Shown here: positions 8,265 through 16,515 of the stretch, one piece after another
How the letters are laid out: each line of letters opens with the position of its first letter
How positions within the stretch are numbered: the first letter of the stretch is position 1
Source: DASSHC01 sp035693105
GTDB lineage: Bacteria; Chloroflexota; Chloroflexia; Thermomicrobiales; Thermomicrobiaceae
Direction: 5' to 3'
DNA: 39,545 bases
NCBI GenBank assembly: GCA_035693105.1
Contig: DASSHC010000107.1
Span: 1 to 39,545 of the forward strand
Notes under the pieces: generated by a model
What the model was told of the DNA's origin: nothing
The model's input: only the letters and a program-made list of their open reading frames with translations
Database searches by the model: none
Translations under genes and position numbers: made by a program

Positions 8265-9410
8265 CTACGCCGGATAGATGCGCTCGGCGTTGCCGTGCAG
8301 GATCAGGGCGGCGCTCTCGATCGCTTCCTCAACCGTCAGGAGGTCTGCCTCGACCGCCTGGGCCAGCACTTGCGACAGCGCGCGGCGCCAAAGGTGCGCG
8401 GCGAACCACTGGAACTCCGGCACGGCGTGGCCGTCCGAGGAGGCGAGGAGCTTGTTGCTGGGCGCCAGCCCGAAGGCGGTGGCGATCTGCGCGGCGCAGT
8501 CGCTGCCGGCCAGCGGCACGGTCAGCCCGAGGTCGACGTAGGCGTTGGGATAGATGCTGGCCAGGTAGGCCGCCTCTTCGACGTAGGGGTAGCAGTGCAG
8601 CAGCACGATCGGAACGTGGCGGTAGCGCGGCTCCTGGAAGATTGGACGCATGAGGGTCGGGTTGGAGGACGGCAGGTAGACATCGTCATCGCCGAGCCCG
8701 ACGTGGAACTGCAGCGGCACGCCGAGCTGCGCTGCGACCTCCAGCGTCTCCCAGATCAGCGCGTCGATCAGCGTCTTATTCGTCAGCCGGTTCGGCGCTC
8801 CGGACCGTAGCTCGGCCTGGACCGCTTCGAGCGCGGCGCTGGCCTGGGCCGCGTCGACCGGCTCGATCGCCAGGCCGCAGCGGTAGGCGGCGATGCTCTT
8901 GAAGCCCACGCCCCCCTGGCCGATGCTCCCGCTCAGGGTGGTGTGGAACTGCTGGCGCAGCGCTTCCCACGAGCCGGCCTGGGGGATCAATTGCTGGGCC
9001 ACCACTTCGATGCGCAGGAGAGTGCGCACCGGGCGACCGGTCAGTTGGGACCACTCCTCGGGCGAGTAGCTCTCCTCGGGTTGCAGCAGGTAGTCGTCGA
9101 AGAGCGGGCCGAGGCGGGCATCGTCGGCCAGGCGGCGCTGGTAGACGGCGGGGTCGAGCGCGGCGCGGGCGGCCAGCACCGCCGCTTCGTTAGGCTCGGT
9201 GCCCAGGAGCGCGGCCAGCCAGCGGACCATGGCGCGATAGGCGACCGTCTGCGGCACGTCGACCTGCTGCACGGTGCGGTCGGTCGTCTCGCTGAAGGTG
9301 GCGCGCAGGATCTCGGGCGGCAGCTGCTGGGGCAGCTTCAGCGGCGCGTGGCAGTGGTGGTCGAGGAATGGCAGCTCGGCGATGCGGCCGGCCAGGCTCG
9401 CGCTGTTCAC
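8265..9410 (-). CDS. Amidohydrolase family protein (FluG N-domain-like)
   Basis: A 381-residue TIM-barrel metal-dependent hydrolase of the amidohydrolase_2 type. It has the metal motif HxH (His19, His21), a lysine in GFKSIAAYR (Lys171, the position that is often carbamylated), His236 in LQFHVGLG, His272 in LLHCYPY and the catalytic aspartate in ASSDGHA (Asp326). It follows the glutamine-synthetase-like gene by 31 bp on the same strand. In fungal FluG and plant NodGS these two domains are one protein; here they are separate neighbouring genes. It may release or cleave a gamma-glutamyl amide or related amide made or used by its partner. The substrate is unknown. Confidence 0.85.
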   Translation of the reverse strand: MNSASLAGRIAELPFLDHHCHAPLKLPQQLPPEILRATFSETTDRTVQQVDVPQTVAYRAMVRWLAALLGTEPNEAAVLAARAALDPAVYQRRLADDARLGPLFDDYLLQPEESYSPEEWSQLTGRPVRTLLRIEVVAQQLIPQAGSWEALRQQFHTTLSGSIGQGGVGFKSIAAYRCGLAIEPVDAAQASAALEAVQAELRSGAPNRLTNKTLIDALIWETLEVAAQLGVPLQFHVGLGDDDVYLPSSNPTLMRPIFQEPRYRHVPIVLLHCYPYVEEAAYLASIYPNAYVDLGLTVPLAGSDCAAQIATAFGLAPSNKLLASSDGHAVPEFQWFAAHLWRRALSQVLAQAVEADLLTVEEAIESAALILHGNAERIYPA

Positions 9411-9441
9411 GCTTCGTCCTTCCTTTGCCCGATTGGAGCGG

Positions 9442-10764
9442 CTAGGGCGCGTCGAAGTAGCTGGAGCGCTCCCAGTCGCTGACCCGCGTTTGGTAGTCGT
9501 CCAGCTCGGCGCGCTTGACCCGCAGGAACTCGCCGTGGATCAGCTCTCCCAGCCCGCGCGCCAGCGTCTCGTCGGCCGCCAGCGCGTCGAGCGCGGCGCC
9601 GGCCTGACGCGGCAGAAAGCGGATGCCGCGCTCGCGCAACTCGGGGACTGACAGGTGGCCCACGTCGGCGCTGACGGGCGCTGGCGGCTCCAGGCCGCGC
9701 TTGAGGCCGTCGAGCCCGGCCCAGATGAGCCCGGCGAGGAGGAGATACGGGTTGCTGGTGTTGTCGCCAGCGCGGAACTCGAGCCGGGCGCGGCGGCCGG
9801 GACCTGGCACGCGGATCAGCGCGGCGCGGTTGCCGATGCCCCAGGCGATGTGGGCCGGGGCCCAGGAGGCCGGCTGGAGCCGCTTGTAGGAGTTCGGCGT
9901 GGGCGAGGCGAGCGCGGTCAGCGCCTCGGCGTGCTCAAGCCAGCCGGCCAGGAAGGCGCGCGCCTCGGCGCTCAGCCCGCTGGGGTGGGTGTCGGCGGTG
10001 CGGTCGGAGAGGTCGAGCGCCTGGAGGCTGAGGTGGACGTGCAGCCCGGAGCCGGCCATGGCGGCGTCGATCTTCGGCATGAAGGAGGCGTGCAGACCGA
10101 GATCCTTGGCGGCGGCGCGCACGGCCAGGCGCAGCAGCAGAAGGTCATCGGCGGCGTTGAGCGGTTCGTCGGGCCGGATGTTGGCCTCGAACTGCCCCTC
10201 GCCGTACTCCTTGCCGACCTGCTCCATGGAGACGCCCATCTCCGGCAGCAGCGCGTCGAGCCGGCGCACGAAGTCCATGCCGTCGGCCAGGGCGTCGATG
10301 GTGTACATCCCGCCGGTCGTAAAGGCGTTCGAACCGGTCCCCTGGAAGAGATAGAACTCCGGCTCGAAGGCCACGCGCGCCTGCAATTCGGCGCCGGCCA
10401 GCGTCGCTACGGCGCGCCGCAGGGCCGAGCGGGCACAACCGGCCCAGACGCTGCCGTCCTCCTCGTGCAAGGTGGCGAAGGCGAAGCCGGTGCCGCGCGC
10501 GAAAGGCAGCGGGACGGCGCTGGCGGGGTCGGGGATGGCCAGGACGTCGCCAGCATCGGCGCCGAAGCGCGGGTTATGGACCTGCACGTCGCGGATCGTG
10601 AAATTGAAGTTGGCCTTGGCGAAGTTGGTGCCGCGCTCGGCCACCGGCGGCACCCGCGTCAACGGCACGTCGCGCCCGGCCAGGCGCCCGTGGAAGTCGG
10701 TATAGGCGACCCACAGGTGATCGAGCCGCTTGTCGCGCATCCAACTCGCCAGATCCTCCGGCAT
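9442..10764 (-). CDS. Glutamine synthetase-like (gamma-glutamyl-amine ligase type) enzyme
   Basis: A 440-residue protein with the glutamine synthetase catalytic domain: metal-binding FEPEFYLF (Glu134/Glu136), KEYGEGQFEAN (Glu186/189/193), ammonium/ATP-site GSGLHVHLS (His242), NSYKRL, WGIGNRAALIRVPG (Arg313, Arg318) and the C-terminal LEFRAGDNTSNPYL (Glu329, Arg331). A conventional GlnA has a longer N-domain and a Tyr-adenylylation motif near the C-terminus, which is absent here. It therefore resembles PuuA/FluG-type ligases that join glutamate to amines rather than ammonia. It is first in a two-gene operon with the amidohydrolase. Biological substrate unknown. Confidence 0.87.
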   Translation of the reverse strand: MPEDLASWMRDKRLDHLWVAYTDFHGRLAGRDVPLTRVPPVAERGTNFAKANFNFTIRDVQVHNPRFGADAGDVLAIPDPASAVPLPFARGTGFAFATLHEEDGSVWAGCARSALRRAVATLAGAELQARVAFEPEFYLFQGTGSNAFTTGGMYTIDALADGMDFVRRLDALLPEMGVSMEQVGKEYGEGQFEANIRPDEPLNAADDLLLLRLAVRAAAKDLGLHASFMPKIDAAMAGSGLHVHLSLQALDLSDRTADTHPSGLSAEARAFLAGWLEHAEALTALASPTPNSYKRLQPASWAPAHIAWGIGNRAALIRVPGPGRRARLEFRAGDNTSNPYLLLAGLIWAGLDGLKRGLEPPAPVSADVGHLSVPELRERGIRFLPRQAGAALDALAADETLARGLGELIHGEFLRVKRAELDDYQTRVSDWERSSYFDAP

Positions 10765-10853
10765 CCCCCGCTCCTCTCCTGCTCATGCGCCGCTAGCCTA
10801 GCAGAGGATGCGGCGGGAACGAAGGGGATGAAGGTCGGTACTTTGGCAGTCGC

Positions 10854-11813
10854 CTACTCCCGGGCGAAGCGATTCAGGGCGTCGACGATGACGCCGCCGA
10901 AGCTGGGGCCGCCGCCGTGGCCGGCGTCGTCGAGCACGTGCAGCTCGCTGGTCTCCCAGGTTTGGGCCAAGCGCCAGGCGGTCTCCAGCGGGCTGCTGAC
11001 GTCGTAGCGGCCGTGGACGAGGACGCCGGGGATGCCGTTCAGCCGGGCCGCGTCGCGCAGCAACTGCTCCTCGTCCAGGAAGGCGGCGTGGCGCCAGTAG
11101 TGCGTGACCAGCCGGGCGAAGCGCAGGCGAAACTCGGGGTCGTCGTAGCGCGGGTTGGGTTGGTAGCCGGGCGTGAGCGAGACGTGGGTGTCCTCCCAGG
11201 CGCACCACTCGATCGCCGCCCGCTCGTGCACGGCGGGGTCGGGATCGAGGAGGAGCTCATTGTAGGCGTCGACCAGCCGCTGCTGGCGCAGCCGCGGGGG
11301 CACGGCGGCGGCGAAGCGCTCCCACTCGCGCGGGAAGACGCGCCCCACCCCCTCGGTGATCCACTCGACCTCGCGGCGCGAGGTGGTGGTCACGGCGCCC
11401 AGCACCAGCGCGCGGACGTGCTGCGGGTGCGCCTGGGCGTAGGCCTGAGCCAGCGTGGTGCCCCAGGAGAGGCCGAGGATGGCCGTCCAGCGCCCGACAT
11501 CGTGCAGCCGGCGCAGGGCTTCGATGTCGGCGATCAGGTGCTGGGTGGTGTTGGCGCTCAGGTCGGCGTGCGGCTCGCTGGCCAGCGGGCGGCTGCGCCC
11601 GGCGCCGCGCTGATCGAAGAGTACGATCTTGTACGCCTCGGGGTCGAACCAGCGCCGTTGGCCCGGCGAGGCGCCGGAGCCGGGGCCGCCGTGCAGGTAG
11701 AGCGCGGGTTTGCCGTTGGGGTTGCCGCTGCACTCCCAGTAGACCTGATGCCCTTCGCCGACGTCGAGCATGCCGCTGGCGTACGGTTCGATCGGGGGAA
11801 ACTGCTCCGGCAT
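10854..11813 (-). CDS. pip: Proline iminopeptidase (alpha/beta hydrolase, S33)
   Basis: This 319-residue cytosolic enzyme removes N-terminal proline from peptides. It shows the family oxyanion motif HGGPGSG (41-47), DQRGAGRS (67-74), the nucleophile elbow GLSWGTTLAQ (Ser116; the usual form is GGSWGSTLA), PFam-typical WE/CAWED segment, a late acid in GRYDVSSP and a histidine in DAGHGG. Length and order match Xanthomonas-type proline iminopeptidases. With two S9 peptidases and an M20 peptidase nearby, the region is rich in peptide-degrading enzymes. It is on the same strand as the GS-like gene downstream, separated by 89 bp. Confidence 0.92.
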   Translation of the reverse strand: MPEQFPPIEPYASGMLDVGEGHQVYWECSGNPNGKPALYLHGGPGSGASPGQRRWFDPEAYKIVLFDQRGAGRSRPLASEPHADLSANTTQHLIADIEALRRLHDVGRWTAILGLSWGTTLAQAYAQAHPQHVRALVLGAVTTTSRREVEWITEGVGRVFPREWERFAAAVPPRLRQQRLVDAYNELLLDPDPAVHERAAIEWCAWEDTHVSLTPGYQPNPRYDDPEFRLRFARLVTHYWRHAAFLDEEQLLRDAARLNGIPGVLVHGRYDVSSPLETAWRLAQTWETSELHVLDDAGHGGGPSFGGVIVDALNRFARE

Positions 11814-11898
11814 CCATCACTCCTCGGCGTGTTTGGGGAACGAGCGCCCGGGCGGGTTTCAAACCGGACGGAGCCGCCGCTACAGAATATCCGCGTTG

Positions 11899-13179
11899 TC
11901 AGGAGCCGGCCGGTCGCTGGCCCAGCGTCACCGGGATCTGCTGCGACTGTCCGTCGCGCAGCACCGTCAGGGTGATCACGTCGCCGACGTCGTGGCTCTC
12001 GATCGCCTCGGCGAATGAGGAATCGGTCGTCAGCGGCTTGCCGTCGACCTCGGTGACCACGTCGCTCTGCTGCAGGCCGGCGCGCGCCGCCGGGGAGCCG
12101 GCGATCACGCTCTGGATCAGCACGCCCTGCTTGGCGCTGGTGTTGAGCTGCGCGGCGATGGCCGGCGTCAGCGGCACGTACTGCACGCCGACGAAGGGAT
12201 GGACCGCGTGCCCGGTCGAGATGATCTCGTCGGCGATCTTCTTGGCGGTGTTGATCGCGATGGCGAAGCCGATCCCCTCGGCCTGCACCCCCGGCTCGGC
12301 CTCGACGGCGATCAAGGTGTTGATGCCGACGACCTCGCCGTTGAGGTTGGTCAGCGGGCCGCCCGAGTTCCCGGGATTGATGGCGGCGTCGGTCTGGATC
12401 ACGTCGAAGAGATAGGGTCCCTGCGTGTTGCGCGCCTCGCTCGGCTCCTGCACCGTGCGCCCCAGCGCGCTGGCCACCCCGGCCGTCACCGACGGCTGGC
12501 CCTCAAGGCCAAGCGCGTAGCCCATCGCCACCAGCCACTCACCCACATGGAGCTGGCCGGAGTCGCCAAGTGAGATGACCGGCAGGTTATCGCCGCTGAT
12601 CTGCAGCACGGCCAGGTCGGTCAGCGGATCGGTGCCGACTACCCGGACCTCCTTGTCCTTGAAGGAGCGGCCATCGGGGAGCGTGACGACCAGGCTCTCA
12701 GCCCCCTCGACCACATGGTTGTTGGTCAGCACATGCCCGTCGGCGTCGAAGATGAAGCCCGAGCCGGTGCCGACCGGGATCGGCTGCGAGAGCTGGGCAA
12801 TGCTGGTCTGCTCGTTGGTGATCTCGACCACCGCCGGCTTGGCCTTGTCGACCACCGCGGTAATGGCGTTTTGGAAGGCCGCCAGCGAGGGGGCGGCGCT
12901 GGTGCTCGGCGCGACCGTGGCGGTCGCCTCGCCGGACGTGCCGGTCGCCGCTACCACCGCCGTACCGGAGACGCTGGTCGCCGTTGCCCCGGCGCTCGTC
13001 GCGCTCGCGGCAGCCGTCGTCGTCGCCTGGGCAGCGCCGGGCGAGGCTGACGACAGCGTCGGCACCGGGCTTCCGCTCCGGCCGTTGATCCCGCTCAGCG
13101 TGCAGGCGGCTCCGACGATCAGGAGCAGCGTGACGGCGAAGAGTCGCTGGCCCAGTCGCCGGCTCGGGTGGCGGCGCAT
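11899..13179 (-). CDS. HtrA/DegP-type serine protease with PDZ domain, lipoprotein
   Basis: A 426-residue exported protease. The N-terminus has a signal sequence with a lipobox-like VGAAC (Cys26), so the protein is probably lipid-anchored outside the membrane. A low-complexity Ala/Thr/Ser linker (about 37-97) follows. The trypsin-like domain has His155 (TNNHVVEG), Asp188 (LTDLAVLQ) and Ser272 (NPGNSGGP), and one PDZ domain fills about 320-425. The frame continues open far upstream, into the promoter and antisense to the next gene; the ATG at 13179 is chosen because GGAGGAAG lies just before it and the signal peptide begins there. It is divergent from the second S9 peptidase gene. Likely role: extracytoplasmic protein quality control. 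Confidence 0.93.
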   Translation of the reverse strand: MRRHPSRRLGQRLFAVTLLLIVGAACTLSGINGRSGSPVPTLSSASPGAAQATTTAAASATSAGATATSVSGTAVVAATGTSGEATATVAPSTSAAPSLAAFQNAITAVVDKAKPAVVEITNEQTSIAQLSQPIPVGTGSGFIFDADGHVLTNNHVVEGAESLVVTLPDGRSFKDKEVRVVGTDPLTDLAVLQISGDNLPVISLGDSGQLHVGEWLVAMGYALGLEGQPSVTAGVASALGRTVQEPSEARNTQGPYLFDVIQTDAAINPGNSGGPLTNLNGEVVGINTLIAVEAEPGVQAEGIGFAIAINTAKKIADEIISTGHAVHPFVGVQYVPLTPAIAAQLNTSAKQGVLIQSVIAGSPAARAGLQQSDVVTEVDGKPLTTDSSFAEAIESHDVGDVITLTVLRDGQSQQIPVTLGQRPAGS

Positions 13180-13371
13180 CGCTTCCTCCAGGCTAGTCGC
13201 GTTGCTAATCGCTGGCACTCGATTTCGGGCAATTATCCATCGTGGCGCAAGGACGGCAACGCCGGTGGTGCGTGATGGCCCGCGTGAGCGCGGCGCGGCT
13301 GGCGTAGAATGCCGCCAACCGCTCCGAGATGCCGCCCGCGTGCGGCGCGAAACGCGATGGAAGGAGCCCCC

Positions 13372-15378
13372 GTGACCGGAAGTGCCACCCCGACCGAGGC
13401 CCAGCCGCTGACCCCCGAGCAAGTCGTCTCCTGGACGCGCCCCGGCGACGCGCGCATCTCGCCCGACGGCGAGCGGGTGGCCTTCGCTCGCAAGCCGGTC
13501 AGCAAGGCAGGCGAGCACCCCGAGTCGTCGATCTGGCTGCTCCCGTTTGGCGCGGGCGCGCCTAGACGCTTCAGCGGCGGCCTCTGGAACGACGACGCGC
13601 CGCGCTGGTCGCCGGACGGCAGCCGGCTGGCCTTCCTCTCCGACCGCGCCGAGCGCGGCAAGCAGAGCGTCTACCTGATGCCGGTCGGCGGCGGCGAGGC
13701 GCGACGCGTCTTCGAGCAGCAGGGCGAGCTGTCCGAGCTGGCCTGGTCGCCGGGCGGGCGCTATCTCTCGGTCCTCTTGACCGAACCGGAGACCGAAGAA
13801 GAGAAGAAGCGCAAGGAGGAGCGCGACGACGCGCACGAGCGCGACGCGGATTGGAAGTTCCGTCGCCTCTGGCTGATCGATCTGACGGGGGAGGCGGAGG
13901 CGGAGGCCGGCGCCTATCCGCCCGCGCGCGTCATATCCCCAGAAGCTCGACAAGTCTGGGGCTACGCCTGGTCCCCCGACAGCGCGCGGCTGGCCATCGA
14001 CACCACGGCTTCGCCCGTGCTGGACGAGATGTTCCGACCGCACGAAGTGGCGCTGGTGGAGGTCGATGGCGGCGAACCGCGCCCGCTCTTCGCCCTGCAG
14101 GGATCGGCCCACGACCTGACCTGGTCTCCGGCCGGTGACCGGCTGGCCTATCTCGCACCGGCGGCGCGCGTGGTCCACGGCGAGTACGTCTACGCCAGAT
14201 CGCTGGACGGCGACGAGCCGGTCTGCCTGACGCCGGACTTCGCCGGCACGGGCGACTTCCTTGGCCGGTTGGGCGACGAGCTGCTGCTGCTGGCCTACGA
14301 GGGGGTCGACGCGGTCCTCTACCGGCTCAGCTGGGACGGCATGCGCTCGCCGCTGCTGGCGCACCAGCCCGCCGGGCGCGTCTCGCCGCCGGTGACGGTC
14401 TCGACCGACGGCCGCCGCATCGCGCTAGTGCGCGAGGACGCCACCCACGCGCCGAATATCTGGGTAGCCGACCTGTCCAAGTCCCCGCCGGAGCTGACCC
14501 AGCGCACGCACTTCCATCCGGAGCTGGAGGAGGCGGCGCTGGGCGAGCCGGAGGTGATCCGCTGGACCAGCGACGAAGGAGTCGAGGTCGAGGGGATCCT
14601 CTTCAAGCCGCACGGCTACCAGGCAGGGCAGCGTTACCCGCTGGTGGTACAGGTCCACGGCGGCCCGACCCACCACTGGAGCAACCAGTTCGCCGCTACC
14701 TGGCACGACTGGGCGCACTATCTGGCCGGGCGCGGCTACGCCGTGCTGCTACCGAATCCACGTGGTAGCACCGGGCGCGGACCGGACTACAGCAACGCGA
14801 TCTTCGGCGATGTCGGCGGCGGCGAGTACCGCGACATGATGTCCGGTGTCGACCATCTGATCGCGACCGGGCTGGCCGACCCGGAGCGTCTGGGCGTCGG
14901 CGGCTGGAGCTGGGGCGGCTATATGACGGCCTGGACGGTCAGTCAGACCGGACGCTTCAAGGCGGCGGTGATGGGCGCGGGGCTGGCGAACATGGTCAGC
15001 GACAACAGCCTGGGCGACATCCCCACCGCCAACCTCTCCTACTTCGACGAGAGCCCGTATCGCGATCCGCTGGCCTACTTCGAGCGCTCGGCGATCCGCT
15101 ACATCCACCAGGCCAGCACGCCGACGCTGATCCTGCACGGCGAAGAGGACAAGCGGGTTCATCCGAGCCAGGGGGCGGAAATGTACGTGGCGCTGCGCAC
15201 GCTGGGGGTGCCGGTGCGCTTCGTCACCTACCCGCGCGAGGGGCACGGCATCCAGGAGCGCAAGCACCAGCTCGATCTGATCCAGCGGGTGGGCGACTGG
15301 TACGACCAGCACGTGCGGAGCTTGCAGCCCTCGACCGAGGCCGGTGCAGCCAAAAACGACATATCCCAGGAGGTATGA
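13372..15378 (+). CDS. S9 family peptidase (acylaminoacyl/prolyl oligopeptidase-like), second copy
   Basis: A 668-residue cytosolic serine peptidase with an N-terminal propeller (WSPDG, WSPGG, WSPDS, WSPAG motifs) and a C-terminal hydrolase domain. It has VHGGPTHHW, PNPRGSTGRG, nucleophile GWSWGG (Ser513), GEEDKRV (Asp593) and EGHGIQ (His625). An ATG at 13357 is possible, but AAGGAG (13361-13366) is ideally placed for the GTG at 13372. It shares layout with the enzyme at 4728-6620 but is longer and has a charged insert rich in Glu/Lys/Arg (about 140-160). The last ~20 residues after the conserved WYDQHV are atypical and overlap a 12-bp terminal-repeat-like sequence at 15356-15367. Confidence 0.93.
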   Translation: MTGSATPTEAQPLTPEQVVSWTRPGDARISPDGERVAFARKPVSKAGEHPESSIWLLPFGAGAPRRFSGGLWNDDAPRWSPDGSRLAFLSDRAERGKQSVYLMPVGGGEARRVFEQQGELSELAWSPGGRYLSVLLTEPETEEEKKRKEERDDAHERDADWKFRRLWLIDLTGEAEAEAGAYPPARVISPEARQVWGYAWSPDSARLAIDTTASPVLDEMFRPHEVALVEVDGGEPRPLFALQGSAHDLTWSPAGDRLAYLAPAARVVHGEYVYARSLDGDEPVCLTPDFAGTGDFLGRLGDELLLLAYEGVDAVLYRLSWDGMRSPLLAHQPAGRVSPPVTVSTDGRRIALVREDATHAPNIWVADLSKSPPELTQRTHFHPELEEAALGEPEVIRWTSDEGVEVEGILFKPHGYQAGQRYPLVVQVHGGPTHHWSNQFAATWHDWAHYLAGRGYAVLLPNPRGSTGRGPDYSNAIFGDVGGGEYRDMMSGVDHLIATGLADPERLGVGGWSWGGYMTAWTVSQTGRFKAAVMGAGLANMVSDNSLGDIPTANLSYFDESPYRDPLAYFERSAIRYIHQASTPTLILHGEEDKRVHPSQGAEMYVALRTLGVPVRFVTYPREGHGIQERKHQLDLIQRVGDWYDQHVRSLQPSTEAGAAKNDISQEV

Positions 15379-15770
15379 CACCACACCCACTGTATAAGGC
15401 GCCACCAAGCGCGAGCCCGAGCAGGTGGACAACCACTCCTCGCGCATCGTGCGGAAGAGTTGGCCGGCCTATCAGGGCGGAGCGATGCTTCGCTGCGGTC
15501 TCTTATCCCCGGTCATCCTGAGGCCGCAGCAGAAGAGCGTGTCCCGAGCGCGTCGAGTCGAAAGGATCTCACTGCTCCGGTCACAGGCTCTGCGCATTGC
15601 TGTATTCCAGCAACTCTGCCTTCCGCCGTGCCTTCGTGCAAAGGAGGCTGAAGCAGAGTCTCTTCCGCTGTGACATCTGTTTGCAGCCAGCTTCCGGGCG
15701 AGCCTACGCAGGAGGCGTGGCGGAGCATCGTGCTGGCATAGGGGTTTTAGATCTTCGAGGGATATGTCGT
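15356..15770. mobile_element. Possible ~415-bp non-autonomous element bounded by 12-bp inverted repeats
   Basis: ACGACATATCCC at 15356-15367 and GGGATATGTCGT at 15759-15770 are perfect reverse complements. They enclose the end of the S9 gene and most of the gap that follows. No transposase frame is inside and no clear target duplication is visible. The same end sequence occurs once more at 39449-39460, and a variant (GGGATATGCCGC) lies near 19604. This could be an insertion remnant or paired regulatory sites. Confidence 0.35.
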
Positions 15771-15812
15771 ATTAGCGCTGCCGTCCGAGCAGGGGTTGGG
15801 GTGAGCCGGCGG
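15379..15812. other. 434-bp convergent gap carrying composite repeat family B (15508-15570)
   Basis: The stretch lies between the converging S9 peptidase and thioredoxin-like genes and shows no credible gene. At 15508-15570 is a copy of a composite repeat (GGTCATCCTGAGGCCGCAG...GTCGAAAGGATC) also found at 19376-19434 and, inverted, at 30047-30105. This copy is the most diverged, with several substitutions and an extra GTCGA-like insertion. Confidence 0.7.
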
Positions 15813-16196
15813 TCAGTCGCGCGCGCGCGGCGCGGCGAGGTGGGAGCGGATGAGGCGGTCGACCCCGGTGGCGTCGAGGCCGCAGATTTGCTCGTCGTCG
15901 TCGACGATGAAGGTGGGGAAACGGCGCACTCGGAAGCGCACCGAGGACCAACGCCCGCGTAATGAGCCGGGATCGGCCACCCGGATCACCAGATGGCGGC
16001 CATAGCGGCCGCTCAGCTCCAGCAGTAGCTCGGCCAGCGCCTCGAATTCCGCTTGCAGCGCCGGCGGATAGGACTCAAAGTCGCCGCGCTCCAACTGGCG
16101 GCCCAAACCGGCGCCGTCGCGAAACAACTGGCAGCGGAAGCGGTGATCGAAGCTGCCCAGTATCGGAGCGATGACTTCCAGCTCGACCTGATACAT
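15813..16196 (-). CDS. Small protein with thioredoxin-fold-like ending, unknown function
   Basis: About 127 residues. It starts MYQVELEVIAPILGSFDHRFRCQLF and ends in RVRRFPTFIVDDDEQICGLDATGVDRLI. The FPTFIVD stretch resembles the cis-proline region of thioredoxin-like proteins, but there is no CxxC; only a lone Cys near the N-terminal strand and one in EQICGL. An upstream ATG at 16220 would add eight residues. The ATG at 16196 is preferred because GGAGA lies five bases before it, while the upstream ATG has no ribosome site. It is convergent with the S9 gene and divergent from the iron alcohol dehydrogenase gene. I do not recognise a specific family. Confidence 0.65.
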   Translation of the reverse strand: MYQVELEVIAPILGSFDHRFRCQLFRDGAGLGRQLERGDFESYPPALQAEFEALAELLLELSGRYGRHLVIRVADPGSLRGRWSSVRFRVRRFPTFIVDDDEQICGLDATGVDRLIRSHLAAPRARD

Positions 16197-16515
16197 GCCG
16201 GTCTCCAGAGACACGCGCATTGCGCGCGACGAACGGCTCGTCGCGGCGTCTGATCCGGTTGTCAGGAATCGATCCGTCGTCGGCTACCCTGCTGGTCACC
16301 CGGATCGGTTGGACTCGTGACGAGCAGGAACCAGAGTAGCGGCAGGCGCGGTTACAAATCCGCCGTTCCCCGCTCGTGGTTTTCCCAAACCATCCTATTG
16401 CGCCGCACGAACTTCGTCAACCTGGCAACGACCCGACTGTTCCTCAACGACGACTGTGTGCGGTAGGGTTCTCCTCGGGGCCTGTTGGACCGGTCCCTGA
16501 AGAGGAGAGGTGTGA
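16197..16515. other. 319-bp divergent promoter region, no gene seen
   Basis: The region separates the minus-strand thioredoxin-like gene from the plus-strand alcohol dehydrogenase gene and should hold both promoters. I see related GATCCGGTTGTC and GATCGGTTGGAC segments near 16254 and 16302, but no convincing -35/-10 pair and no clear operator. Confidence 0.45.

Noticed and set aside
13180..14364. N-terminal extension of the HtrA frame by nearly 400 codons
   Set aside because: It runs antisense through the second S9 peptidase. The signal peptide and GGAGGAAG place the start at 13179.
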